A DNA stretch of 64,000 nucleotides. Origin: an uncultured Oscillibacter sp. (lineage in GTDB: Bacteria > Bacillota > Clostridia > Oscillospirales > Oscillospiraceae). The stretch is from NCBI GenBank assembly GCA_910584995.1, contig CAJUDW010000001.1, positions 62,001 through 126,000 on the forward strand, given 5' to 3'. The position numbers were made by a program, and so were the translations under genes. The notes under the pieces are model-generated. The model ran no database searches and had not been told where the DNA came from. It was given only the letters and a program-made list of their open reading frames with translations. Of the stretch, positions 24,074-31,289 are shown in pieces (the stretch's first letter is position 1; every line of letters begins with the position of its first letter).

Positions 24074-24106
24074 GGGAGGGCGCGGCTATAGCGCCCTCCC
24101 GTCCTG
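24074..24106 (+). terminator. probable terminator after the ligase gene
   Basis: GGGAGGGCGC (24074-24083) pairs perfectly with GCGCCCTCCC (24091-24100). The following GTCCTGCTGT is only moderately T-rich. Confidence 0.6.
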
Positions 24107-24118
24107 CTGTCGGACGCC

Positions 24119-24147
24119 TTGTCAAAATGCATCTCCTGTGCTATAAT
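24119..24147 (+). promoter_or_regulatory. promoter of the Vat-like acetyltransferase
   Basis: TTGTCA (24119-24124), 17 bp and a consensus TATAAT (24142-24147). The transcript would have a leader of roughly 90 nt before the main ATG. Confidence 0.8.
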
Positions 24148-24175
24148 GGCGGCATACTCTTCCATTCGAGGTGGT

Positions 24176-24247
24176 ATGCGTGAAGCGCTGCATTGTGGTA
24201 AGCGGAATCATCACAAAATAAACCAAATACAGGAGGCTTACAGATGA
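24176..24247 (+). CDS. possible 23-residue leader peptide upstream of the acetyltransferase
   Basis: A short frame starting ATG at 24176, one nucleotide after GAGGTGG, encodes 23 residues ([13 protein letters not shown]...). Its TGA overlaps the ATG of the acetyltransferase (ATGA). The leader start codon lies within GTATGC (24174-24179), which can pair with GCATAC (24152-24157). Leader peptides of this kind control several antibiotic-resistance genes by ribosome stalling or coupling. Whether this one is translated is unknown. Confidence 0.4.
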   Translation: MREALHCGKRNHHKINQIQEAYR

Positions 24248-24870
24248 TTCCGCAATGGAAAATTTATCCCCGCTCCCAGGGGCACAGCACCGTCTATCTG
24301 CAAAACGTGGTGAAAGACCCCTCCATCACCGTTGGGGCCTACAGCACCTATGACGATTTTGTCCGGGACCCCCGGGACTTTGAACGCAACAACGTGCTCT
24401 ATCACTACCCCATCAACCACGAACGGCTGACCATCGGGAAGTTCTGCTCCATCGCCTGCGGCGCGAAATTCCTCTTCAACAGCGCCAACCACGCCCTGGG
24501 CAGCCTCTCCACCTATCCCTTCCCCATCTTTTTTGAGGAGTGGGGGCTGCCTGTAGAGGACATCCCCCGGGCCTGGGACAACAAAGGGGACATTGTCATC
24601 GGAAACGACGTTTGGATTGGCTACGAGGCCGTCATCCTGGCAGGCGTGACCGTCGGCGACGGGGCCGTAGTGGGAACCCGGGCTGTGGTGACAAAGGACG
24701 TGCCGCCCTATACCATCGTAGGAGGCGTCCCGGCGAAGCCCATCCGGAAACGGTTCAGCGAGGCGGTCATTGACCGGCTGCTGGCCCTGCAATGGTGGGA
24801 CTGGCCGGAGGAACGCATCGCCGCCAGCCTGGAGGCCATCCAGTCCGGCGATATTGCGCATATGGCATAA
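24244..24870 (+). CDS. Vat/CatB-like hexapeptide O-acetyltransferase
   Basis: A 208-residue left-handed beta-helix acetyltransferase of the xenobiotic acetyltransferase group. [22 protein letters not shown] includes the catalytic His, [30 protein letters not shown] forms hexapeptide turns, and the C-terminus reads [29 protein letters not shown]. Order and length match streptogramin A acetyltransferases (Vat), which acetylate the drug hydroxyl with acetyl-CoA. Many chromosomal relatives have no proven drug target, so resistance is an inference. AGGAGG lies 7 nt before the ATG. Confidence 0.85.
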   Translation: MIPQWKIYPRSQGHSTVYLQNVVKDPSITVGAYSTYDDFVRDPRDFERNNVLYHYPINHERLTIGKFCSIACGAKFLFNSANHALGSLSTYPFPIFFEEWGLPVEDIPRAWDNKGDIVIGNDVWIGYEAVILAGVTVGDGAVVGTRAVVTKDVPPYTIVGGVPAKPIRKRFSEAVIDRLLALQWWDWPEERIAASLEAIQSGDIAHMA

Positions 24871-24872
24871 GG

Positions 24873-24908
24873 AAAAAGGAGTACGGCTGAGCCGTACTCC
24901 TTTTTTAA
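24873..24908. terminator. bidirectional terminator between the Vat-like gene and yfcE
   Basis: AAAAAGGAGTACGGC (24873-24887), loop TGA, GCCGTACTCCTTTTT, with T-runs on both strands. The flanking genes converge. Confidence 0.95.
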
Positions 24909-25025
24909 CAAAAATTTCGGACTGTATTCACAGGCGCCAAACGCCGCCTGGCCTATTGCATCCCTGCCGGGCAAAATCCCCCGTCCGGCATCCCCTGCCA
25001 TAGGGTTCTTACCGGGCTTCCCGCC

Positions 25026-25574
25026 TTACCCGTGCCGCCGGGGCTGGAACGCCTCCCCGGTCTCCGCGTCCCGCCAGGTGAAAACGCCCTGATCCAGGGT
25101 CATATAGCTGTGGGGCAGGTTCTCCTTGGGCAGGCCCAGGGAGCCGGGGTTCAGGTAATCATACCCCTCCCGTTCCTCCCGGATAGGCAGGTGGAAATGG
25201 CCGCAGAGGAGGAAATCCCCCCGGTTCAGCGGAGGCGGGTTGTTGGGGCCGTACTGGTGCCCGTGGGTGGCAAACAGGTTCACCCCGTCAACAGACAAAA
25301 AGCAGTACTCCGCCAGGATGGGGAACTCCAGTACCATCTGATCCACCTCCGCGTCGCAGTTCCCCCGGACGCAGAGCAAGCGATCCTTCACGCCGTTCAG
25401 CATGGCGGTGCAGGCCCTGGTGTCGTACTCCGCCGGATAGTCGTTCCGGGGCCCATGGTAGAGGAGGTCACCCAGCAGCAGCATCCGATCCGCCTTTTCC
25501 CGCTCCATGGCTTCCAGCAGTGCCTTGCAGTATCTGGCGGAACCGTGCAAATCCGAAGCAATCAGCAATTTCAT
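25026..25574 (-). CDS. yfcE: YfcE/MJ0936-family metallophosphodiesterase
   Basis: A 182-residue calcineurin-like phosphoesterase. The metal ligands are in ASDLHG (about 6-11), LLGDLLYHGP (D, about 37), RGNCD (N, about 70), ATHGHQYG (H pair, about 105-107) and CGHFHLP (about 125-129). E. coli YfcE hydrolyses phosphodiesters in vitro, and its cell role is not established. The ATG at 25574 has AGAGGTG upstream; three extra codons in frame are not needed. It lies 117 bp after the ABC-F gene on the same strand and may be its operon partner. Confidence 0.9.
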   Translation of the reverse strand: MKLLIASDLHGSARYCKALLEAMEREKADRMLLLGDLLYHGPRNDYPAEYDTRACTAMLNGVKDRLLCVRGNCDAEVDQMVLEFPILAEYCFLSVDGVNLFATHGHQYGPNNPPPLNRGDFLLCGHFHLPIREEREGYDYLNPGSLGLPKENLPHSYMTLDQGVFTWRDAETGEAFQPRRHG

Positions 25575-25691
25575 AAACAGCACCTCTTGATCAAAATTTT
25601 TGAACTATACAACCGGACGGCCATACGCCCTTGCCCTGGGGACTGTTATGGATACCGGTACCCGGACGGCTGTCCCGGCGGGAGGCCGGAA

Positions 25692-27191
25692 TCAGTCTTG
25701 CCGGCTTTTGCGGAGCGGGACGGCCTTTGTGGCCGCCGCCTCCCGGAACGCGCCGTCGTGCTCCACGAAAACCATGGTCAGCGAAAACGCCTGGATCAGC
25801 TGCTCAATCTGCATCCGGGAGTAAATGTCAATGAAGTTCAGAGGCTCGTCCCAAACGTACAGATGCGCCCGCTGGCAGAGGCTTTTCGCAATCAGGACTT
25901 TCTTTTTCTGCCCGTCGGAGAAGTCCTCCATATTTTTTTCAAACTGCATCCGTTCAAAGTCCATCTTCCGGAGAATTGCCTTGAAGAGCGCCTCGTCAAT
26001 CCTGCTCTCCTCCGCAAAGTCCGAGAGGTTCCCCCGCAGGTGGGCGGTGTCCTGGGGCACGTAGGAGATCACCAGGCCGGAGCCAACCGACAGGGAGCCC
26101 GTGTGCTCCAGATGCTCCCCTGTCAGCAGCTTCAAAAGGCTGCTCTTCCCGGTTCCGTTCCCGCCCTCCAGGGCCACCCGCTCCCCCTGGCGCACGGTAA
26201 AGGAGACAGGCGCGAACACCCCTTTGCCGCCGTAGCTGATCTGGAGATCGGAGACGGAAACCAGGGTGTCCGCATGGTACTCCAGCGGCGCGATTTTCAG
26301 CTGCTCCGCCGTTTCCACATTTTTCAGAAGCCCTGCCTTTTCCTCCGCCGCCCGCCGGGTCCTGGCCTCAATGGTTTTGGCCCGCTTCATCATCTTGGCG
26401 GACTGGTGCCCGATGAACCCCCGATCCACAAACTCCCGGTTCGCCGTCCCATTGCTGTATTTGGAGGCCTCCACCCGATCCGACCAGACCGCCGTCCGCT
26501 TTGCCGCCTGCCGCAGCCGACCGATGTCCTTTTTCAGCCGCTCGTTCCGGGCCAGTTCAAAGCCCTGCTGCCGCTGGAAATTCTCCATCCAGGAGGAAAA
26601 ATTCCCGCTCTGCACCTCAATATTGGCCTTGTTCAGCGCCAGGATGTGATCCACGCACCCGTCCAGAAACCGGCGGTCGTGAGATACCAGAATGAATCCC
26701 TTCTTCCGCTTCAGATAGGCCGCCGTCAGTTCCCGGGCCCTGGCATCCAGATGGTTTGTGGGCTCGTCAATCAGCAGGAAACGCCCCTCGTTCAGGAAGA
26801 GGGCAGCCAGCAGAACCTTGGTCCGCTCGCCGTTGGAAAGCGTGCCGAACGGCCGCCAAAGTACCTCCGGCTCCACCTCCAGGCAGGACAGTTCCCGCAG
26901 CAGTTCCCACTCCTCGGCCAGGGGGCAGACCTGCTGAAGTACCTCCTCCGCAGGCAGGCCCATATCCTGCACCGGGTACGGGAAGTAGGAAAAGGGGACA
27001 GAACTGGAAATCCTCCCGCTGTATGGGTATTTCCCCTGCAAAAGCTGCAAAAGGGTGGTTTTCCCTCTGCCGTTCCGTCCAACAAAGCCCAGCTTCCAAT
27101 CGGTGTCCATTTGGATATTGACGTCTTCAAAGATATTGTCGTAGCTGCCTGGGTAGGCAAAGGTCAGATTTTCTATGTTAATACTTGACAT
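25692..27191 (-). CDS. Lsa-like ABC-F ATPase (ribosome protection type)
   Basis: A 499-residue soluble protein with two ABC domains and no membrane segments. ABC1 has GRNGRGKT (about 38-45), signature LSNGERTK and Walker B LLIDEPTNHLD. ABC2 has GGNGTGKS, signature FSDGQKKK and VWDEPLNFID. The interdomain linker (about 205-300) is rich in Lys and Arg. The opening INIENLTFAYPGSYDNIF with DTDWKLGFVGRNGRGKT is that of the Lsa/CplR group, which protects ribosomes from lincosamides, streptogramin A and pleuromutilins. Drug range is inferred from family. AAGGAGG precedes the ATG. A strong terminator, and no visible promoter, lies upstream. Confidence 0.87.
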   Translation of the reverse strand: MSSINIENLTFAYPGSYDNIFEDVNIQMDTDWKLGFVGRNGRGKTTLLQLLQGKYPYSGRISSSVPFSYFPYPVQDMGLPAEEVLQQVCPLAEEWELLRELSCLEVEPEVLWRPFGTLSNGERTKVLLAALFLNEGRFLLIDEPTNHLDARARELTAAYLKRKKGFILVSHDRRFLDGCVDHILALNKANIEVQSGNFSSWMENFQRQQGFELARNERLKKDIGRLRQAAKRTAVWSDRVEASKYSNGTANREFVDRGFIGHQSAKMMKRAKTIEARTRRAAEEKAGLLKNVETAEQLKIAPLEYHADTLVSVSDLQISYGGKGVFAPVSFTVRQGERVALEGGNGTGKSSLLKLLTGEHLEHTGSLSVGSGLVISYVPQDTAHLRGNLSDFAEESRIDEALFKAILRKMDFERMQFEKNMEDFSDGQKKKVLIAKSLCQRAHLYVWDEPLNFIDIYSRMQIEQLIQAFSLTMVFVEHDGAFREAAATKAVPLRKSRQD

Positions 27192-27264
27192 ATGTGATAT
27201 CCCTCCTTACAAACGCCGCAGGCGGAAGCGCTGGGAACCGGAAGGCCGCTTTGCGGGCAGGGAG

Positions 27265-27299
27265 AGAAAAAACGTCCCCCTCCGGCAGGAAGGGGGACG
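27265..27299 (-). terminator. terminator between yabR and the ABC-F gene (possible attenuator)
   Basis: On the minus strand CGTCCCCCT pairs with AGGGGGACG over a 9-nt loop, followed directly by TTTTTT. The stem starts 7 nt past the yabR stop. The ABC-F gene begins 74 bp further on without a recognisable promoter, so controlled readthrough is possible. Confidence 0.9.
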
Positions 27300-27305
27300 G
27301 CTGGA

Positions 27306-27788
27306 TTATCTTCTTCTGCGGCCCCGTTTGCCATCCATGCCCCGATTCAAGTCGGCCATTTTACCCTCGGAGGTGGAGAGGAAGCGTTTCAGCTTATCCT
27401 CAAAGGCCGCGTCGCCGGAGGGCGGCAAAGGCTGCTTTGCCGCCGGGACACCAAGGCCCGGGGCAGGCTTGGGATGAGCCGCTCCATGGGGCGCTGCCGG
27501 ACGGAATCCGGCTCCGCCGCCGGGACGGGGCCCTCTTGGCGCAGGCCGTTCAGACGGCGGCAGCGCCTTCTTGATGGAGAGGTTAATCCGTCCCCGCTCC
27601 GCGGAGAGGACCAATACCTTCACAGGTTGTCCCTCCTGCAAAAAGTCATGCACATCGTTGACAAAGGTATTGGCTACCTCCGAGATATGTACCAGGCCGG
27701 ACTGCCCTCCCTCCAGCGCGACAAACGCGCCGAACTTGGTAATTCCGGCCACTTTTCCCTCAATAATGCTCCCTACCTGCGGCTCCAT
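27306..27788 (-). CDS. yabR: S1 RNA-binding domain protein (YabR-like)
   Basis: A 160-residue protein. An N-terminal S1 domain (about 1-72) reads VGSIIEGKVAGITKFGAFVAL, GLVHISEVANTFV and GRINLSIK. A Pro/Gly/Arg-rich linker follows, and the C-terminus (FEDKLKRFLSTSEGKMADLNRGMDGKRGRRRR) is the basic tail usual for YabR/general stress protein 13 relatives. It binds RNA or ribosomes. Position after divIC is the conserved Bacillota order. The only in-frame ATG with the complete S1 fold is 27788; its GGAG is 14 nt away, further than usual. Confidence 0.88.
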   Translation of the reverse strand: MEPQVGSIIEGKVAGITKFGAFVALEGGQSGLVHISEVANTFVNDVHDFLQEGQPVKVLVLSAERGRINLSIKKALPPSERPAPRGPRPGGGAGFRPAAPHGAAHPKPAPGLGVPAAKQPLPPSGDAAFEDKLKRFLSTSEGKMADLNRGMDGKRGRRRR

Positions 27789-27966
27789 ACAACTGCATGT
27801 TTCTCCTTCCCAAGATTTTCGCCCGGACTGACCCGGACCGTATTTGAAACCCGCCGGATTCCCCGCTTTGGGGAAAGGGGCGGAACCTCCCGTCCTTTTC
27901 AAACAGGGTCCGGGCTGTTTCACAGCCCGGCGGAAAAATCAAACCGGTAAACGCCCGGACTGCCGG

Positions 27967-28278
27967 TCACTTGCTTCCGTCCGGGAACAGGTAATCCCCG
28001 GGGAAAACCAGCCCCAACTCATTGCGGGCAATCTCCTCAATCTTTTCGTCCGTGGCGCCCTCGGCGATATCTGCGGTCAGGGCGTCGTTCTCCTGCCTTT
28101 GGGCTTCCACCTGAGTGGCCAGCCGGTCCCGCTCCGCCTGAGCGGCGGATACCTGTTCCTGGAGATCCGACAGTTCCCATCCCACACACGCCAGCAGGAG
28201 GCACAGCAGCACCACGGTCAGCACGCCGGCGCGGGCGCGCCGCTTGACTTTTCTTTCTGGACGAACCTTTTTCGCCAT
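27967..28278 (-). CDS. divIC: septum formation initiator (FtsB/DivIC)
   Basis: A 103-residue bitopic protein. It has a basic cytosolic N-terminus (KKVRPERKVKRRARAG), one membrane helix (about 19-36), a coiled coil (about 37-75, SDLQEQVSAAQAERDRLATQVEAQRQENDAL), and the family ending EEIARNELGLVFPGDYLF. It works with FtsL and DivIB in assembling the division septum. AGAGGAGG lies ahead of its ATG. The upstream yabQ frame does not stop until inside this gene. Confidence 0.93.
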   Translation of the reverse strand: MAKKVRPERKVKRRARAGVLTVVLLCLLLACVGWELSDLQEQVSAAQAERDRLATQVEAQRQENDALTADIAEGATDEKIEEIARNELGLVFPGDYLFPDGSK

Positions 28279-28741
28279 AAACGCCGCCTCCTCTGCGAGG
28301 TAGCCGTGGCCACCCGGTTTTCCTTATTGTATAGCATTTCTTCGCAAAATAAAAGAGGTTTTTTCCGCGAAAAGCCATTTTTTCGCAGAAATTTTTTATC
28401 CAGGCCAGGGGAATGGACAGCAAATGCACCAAATAGGCCAGCGTATCCGCCCAAAAAGCCCAAATGGGCCGCAGCATGGCGGAAAAAGCGCAGAAAAACA
28501 GGATTGCGCCGCCCAACGCGCCCAGCACCGCAAAGCCCCGCAATTCCCCTTCCGCCGCCTGGAGGAGGAAGAGGAACGCCGCCACCCCTACCGCCAGGCA
28601 GTAGAGGCTGTCCAAAAGGCCCGTCAACCGGGGCAGCCGCAGCCGGAAGGGCCGCAGCAGATCATACAGCAACCCGGCGGAAAAGCCCAGCAGGATGGAT
28701 TGGCCAAACACCAGCAGCTGCTGGGAAACCTGATTCCCCAT
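28037..28741 (-). CDS. yabQ: sporulation protein YabQ
   Basis: The N-terminal part (about 1-125) is a YabQ-type membrane domain with three or four helices: QQLLVFGQSILLGFSAGLLYDLLRPFR opens it, and the block ends near AWIKNFCEKMAF. In Bacillus yabQ is a sigma-E gene needed for the spore cortex. The frame has no stop after the membrane domain and continues about 80 codons in another frame through divIC, ending at 28037. The tail is Arg- and Gly-rich and looks like out-of-frame divIC, so the native C-terminus may be non-conserved or a stop may have been lost. It starts 4 nt after yabP. Confidence 0.8.
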   Translation of the reverse strand: MGNQVSQQLLVFGQSILLGFSAGLLYDLLRPFRLRLPRLTGLLDSLYCLAVGVAAFLFLLQAAEGELRGFAVLGALGGAILFFCAFSAMLRPIWAFWADTLAYLVHLLSIPLAWIKNFCEKMAFRGKNLFYFAKKCYTIRKTGWPRLPRRGGGVYGEKGSSRKKSQAARPRRRADRGAAVPPAGVCGMGTVGSPGTGIRRSGGAGPAGHSGGSPKAGERRPDRRYRRGRHGRKD

Positions 28742-28744
28742 GAG

Positions 28745-29023
28745 TTATCCAAACAGCCGGCCAAACCAGCCGGCCCGGCCGCCGCCCTGCTCCTCGTAAG
28801 AAATGGAGTCAATGCGCCCGTCCACATGGAGTTCCCCGCCGTCCAGGGACAGCTTGCCGATATGCAGATCCTCCCCTGTGACCACCAGCAGTCCGGCGGA
28901 GGTTGCCATCACAATCCCCGTCTCGTCAAACCGCTCCACATCCTCCACTCCGGAGACCGTCAAACGTTCTCTGCCGTCCAATTCCAGCCGGTGGGCGGCC
29001 ATAGTGCTGCCATACTCATTCAT
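28745..29023 (-). CDS. yabP: sporulation protein YabP
   Basis: A 92-residue YabP/YqfC-family protein: HRLELDGRERLTVSGVEDVERFDETGIVMATSAGLLVVTGEDLHIGKL is the core. The sequence resembles YqfC encoded at 60641, which belongs to the same superfamily. YabP is made in the mother cell and, with YabQ, is needed for cortex assembly. The start at 29023 has GGGAGG upstream. It sits between rqcP and yabQ as in Bacillus. Confidence 0.92.
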   Translation of the reverse strand: MNEYGSTMAAHRLELDGRERLTVSGVEDVERFDETGIVMATSAGLLVVTGEDLHIGKLSLDGGELHVDGRIDSISYEEQGGGRAGWFGRLFG

Positions 29024-29093
29024 CCAGCGTCCCTCCCTGTCCCCACTATATGGGACGGGAGGGGGAAATATGCCACGGGAAGCCCGGAGCCTC

Positions 29094-29339
29094 TCAGCCG
29101 CCGATCTCCCGGTACATCGCGGCGGCATCCGCCTGCCGCACGGTCTCCTGTACGGAAAACACCTCCACGGTGATTGTCCGCGCCCCGAAGCGGAGGGAGA
29201 TCTGATCGCCAATTTTCACCTCATAGGAGGCCCGGGCGGGCTTCCCGTTCACGGTGACAAGGCCATTGTCGCAGGCCTCGTTGGCCACGGTCCGCCGCTT
29301 GATGAGGCGGGAGACCTTTAAATATTTATCCAAACGCAT
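29094..29339 (-). CDS. rqcP: RqcP (S4-domain ribosome quality control protein)
   Basis: An 81-residue S4 RNA-binding protein of the YabO/Hsp15 type: MRLDKYLKVSRLIKRRTVANEACDNGLVTVNGKPAR is the S4 alpha-L motif. RqcP binds stalled 50S subunits with RqcH and drives poly-alanine tailing of nascent chains. The start at 29339 places MRLDKYL at the N-terminus and has GAGG at 9 nt. It precedes yabP in the conserved order. Confidence 0.93.
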   Translation of the reverse strand: MRLDKYLKVSRLIKRRTVANEACDNGLVTVNGKPARASYEVKIGDQISLRFGARTITVEVFSVQETVRQADAAAMYREIGG

Positions 29340-29451
29340 AACCAAAAACCTCAAACAGTATCATCCGATTTTCCAAAAGCAAGCCTTTAACCCCTGCGCG
29401 CCGGTGGCCGCAAAGCTGCTTTCCCCGGGCATCAGGGGCCGGAAGCAGGCG

Positions 29452-29697
29452 TTATGTGGGTTTCACCTGATGCGCCGTAATGATTGTGCAGCTGTGCGCG
29501 TTCACCGTAATCCGGCAGCCGCCCACGGTCACATACCAATTCTTCCCTGCCCGTTCTATTTTTGCGCTTCTGTCCAGAATCCGCATCCTGCACCATTGGA
29601 CAACATCATCGGTTTCCAGCCGCAAGTTCCTTTTTATGCGGCCCGCACCCAGTTCTGTCGTATGGAGCCTATCAATATTTTCTACCAAATCATTCAT
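29452..29697 (-). CDS. DUF3781 family protein
   Basis: An 81-residue protein matching the DUF3781 pattern: NIDRLHTTELGAGRIKRNL, DDVVQWC, then GKNWYVTVGG and ITVNAHSCTIITAH at the C-terminus. No function is known for the family; the compact helix-then-strand layout suggests a small independent domain. It is inserted between hup and rqcP, which are normally close neighbours, and lies next to a 69-bp inverted-repeat element. The ribosome site is weak, so expression level is uncertain. Confidence 0.75.
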   Translation of the reverse strand: MNDLVENIDRLHTTELGAGRIKRNLRLETDDVVQWCRMRILDRSAKIERAGKNWYVTVGGCRITVNAHSCTIITAHQVKPT

Positions 29698-29730
29698 TGG
29701 ATACCACCGTATTTCCCCATAGAACTGAAA

Positions 29731-29799
29731 TCAGGCCCTGTTTGAAAACTGCCAAAACACCCTTTCCCACCATTCTGCCATTGATCAAACAGGGCCTGA
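29731..29799. repeat. 69-bp element with perfect 15-bp inverted ends
   Basis: TCAGGCCCTGTTTGA (29731-29745) and TCAAACAGGGCCTGA (29785-29799) are exact inverted copies around 39 bp of A/C-rich sequence. There is no T-run for termination. It looks like a MITE or an insertion-sequence remnant. Confidence 0.5.
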
Positions 29800-30018
29800 G
29801 CCGGGCAGTTCCGGAAAACTGCCTGTATAAAACTATGCCCCCTTCCCAATCAATCGGGAAAGGGGCCTGGGAAAACCGCCGCGCCTGCGCGGTGGGGGTC
29901 AGGAAAACAAACGGAGCGGGCGGACTCTGCCCCAAGGCGGAGTCCGCGGAGCGCAGTTTGTTCCGGCGGCCAGCCACCCGCCGAAGCGGCTCTCAGGCCG
30001 GACAGGGCATCGCCTTTT
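29800..30018. other. non-coding stretch after hup
   Basis: This contains two hairpin-forming segments: CCCCTTCCC with GGGAAAGGGG near 29840-29866, and CGGACTC-GCC with GGC-GAGTCCG near 29918-29948. The second, read on the minus strand, is followed by a loosely T-rich stretch and may end hup transcription. I see no gene. Confidence 0.4.
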
Positions 30019-30294
30019 TTACCGCGCCACGGTGTCCTTCAGGACCTTGCCCGCCTTAAAGATGGGCACTACGGACGCGGGGATCTCGATCATATCGTTG
30101 GTCTTGGGGTTGCGGCCGGTGCGGGCGGCCCGCTGGCGAACCTCAAAGGAACCAAAGCCAACCAGCTGCACCTTCTCGCCTTCCTTCAAGGCTTCGGTAA
30201 TGGTATCCAGTGTGGCGGTGATGACAGCCTCCGCGTCCTTCTTGGAAACCTCGGCGGCGGTAGCGACGGCATTGATGAGTTCAGCTTTGTTCAT
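30019..30294 (-). CDS. hup: HU family DNA-binding protein
   Basis: A 91-residue histone-like protein: [25 protein letters not shown] helical base, [22 protein letters not shown] at the DNA-clasping arm, and FKAGKVLKD at the C-terminus. HU bends and compacts the nucleoid as a dimer. AGGAGG precedes the ATG. It follows mazG by about 80 bp in the conserved order. Confidence 0.96.
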   Translation of the reverse strand: MNKAELINAVATAAEVSKKDAEAVITATLDTITEALKEGEKVQLVGFGSFEVRQRAARTGRNPKTNDMIEIPASVVPIFKAGKVLKDTVAR

Positions 30295-30377
30295 GTTAGA
30301 ACCTCCTGTAAATCATTGGTATCTTTTCTTATATTTCTTAACGCGAACGGGCCCCGTTCCCAAAACGGCCCTGGCGT

Positions 30378-31181
30378 TTAAGACTCTTCGTTTTTGGCCT
30401 GCTTCCATAACTCCACCAACTCCGCCTCGGCGTATGCGGAGAGGGGCTTGTCCGCCGCTTTTTCCACGGCGCGGAACCGGCTGTCAAATTTATCGCAGGC
30501 CCGGTGAAGGGCATCCTCCGGATCCACCTGGGTCATCTGCCCGATTTTCGCGGTGATGAACAGCAGATCCCCCAACTCCTCCCGGACGCCGTGGGGATCC
30601 TCCGGGGCGCCACCGGATTCCAGGGCTGCCCGCAGTTCCCGGACCTCCTCCTCCAGCTTGCCCAGGGCGCTGAGGGCGCTGTCCCAGTCAAAGCCGGCCT
30701 TGGCGGTCTTGGCGCCAATCTTCTCCGCCCGCCACAGGGCAGGCAGGGTGTGGGGCACCGCCTCGATGGCGTCAGCGGTGGAACGCTGGCCCTTCTCCGT
30801 GCGCTTCAGGGCCTCCCAATTTACCAGCACCTCTTCGGAGGTGTCCGCCTGCACGTCCCCGAACACGTGGGGATGGCGGTAGACCAGCTTCCGGGTCACG
30901 CCGTCCACTACGTCGGCGATGGTAAACCGGCCCCGCTCCGTTTCCATCTGGGCGTGAAAGACAGCCTGCATCAGGATGTCTCCCAACTCCTCGCACATGG
31001 CGTCCGGATCGTCCCGGTCAATGGCGTCCAGGGCCTCGTAGGTCTCTTCCAAAAAATTCCTTCTAATGGACTGGTGGGTCTGCTCCGCGTCCCAGGGGCA
31101 GCCTCCGGGGCCCCGCAGAAGCCGCGTCACTTCCACAAAGTCTTCCCAGCCATAGCGGCTTTTCCTTTGAAAATCTACCAT
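30378..31181 (-). CDS. mazG: nucleoside triphosphate pyrophosphohydrolase MazG
   Basis: A 267-residue protein with two MazG folds. The first (about 10-110) includes GCPWDAEQTHQSIRRNFLEETYEALDAI and CEELGDILMQAVFHA, with the Mg-binding E-E-x-x-E/D motif. The second (about 150-240) includes KLEEEVRELRAAL and REELGDLLFITAKIG. It hydrolyses (d)NTPs to monophosphates and sanitises the pool. In Bacillus the equivalent part is the C-terminal half of YabN; here the methylase-like half is absent. The start at 31181 follows AGAGG. Confidence 0.93.
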   Translation of the reverse strand: MVDFQRKSRYGWEDFVEVTRLLRGPGGCPWDAEQTHQSIRRNFLEETYEALDAIDRDDPDAMCEELGDILMQAVFHAQMETERGRFTIADVVDGVTRKLVYRHPHVFGDVQADTSEEVLVNWEALKRTEKGQRSTADAIEAVPHTLPALWRAEKIGAKTAKAGFDWDSALSALGKLEEEVRELRAALESGGAPEDPHGVREELGDLLFITAKIGQMTQVDPEDALHRACDKFDSRFRAVEKAADKPLSAYAEAELVELWKQAKNEES

Positions 31182-31247
31182 AGATAAACCTCTTTTGCAA
31201 GTTTTTTCTTGAAAAAAGCCCAAACATAACGGGATTTTTTCAATCAA

Positions 31248-31284
31248 GCCCTCTCAAGCCGGGAATTTTCCCGCCTGAGAGGGC
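31248..31284. repeat. GC-rich hairpin between spoVB-like gene and mazG
   Basis: GCCCTCTCAAGCCGGG and CCCGCCTGAGAGGGC pair with two small mismatches around AATTTT. The T-run is on the plus side (ATTTTT), so on the coding minus strand it is a poor terminator and may instead be a processing site. Confidence 0.45.
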
Positions 31285-31289
31285 ATTTT

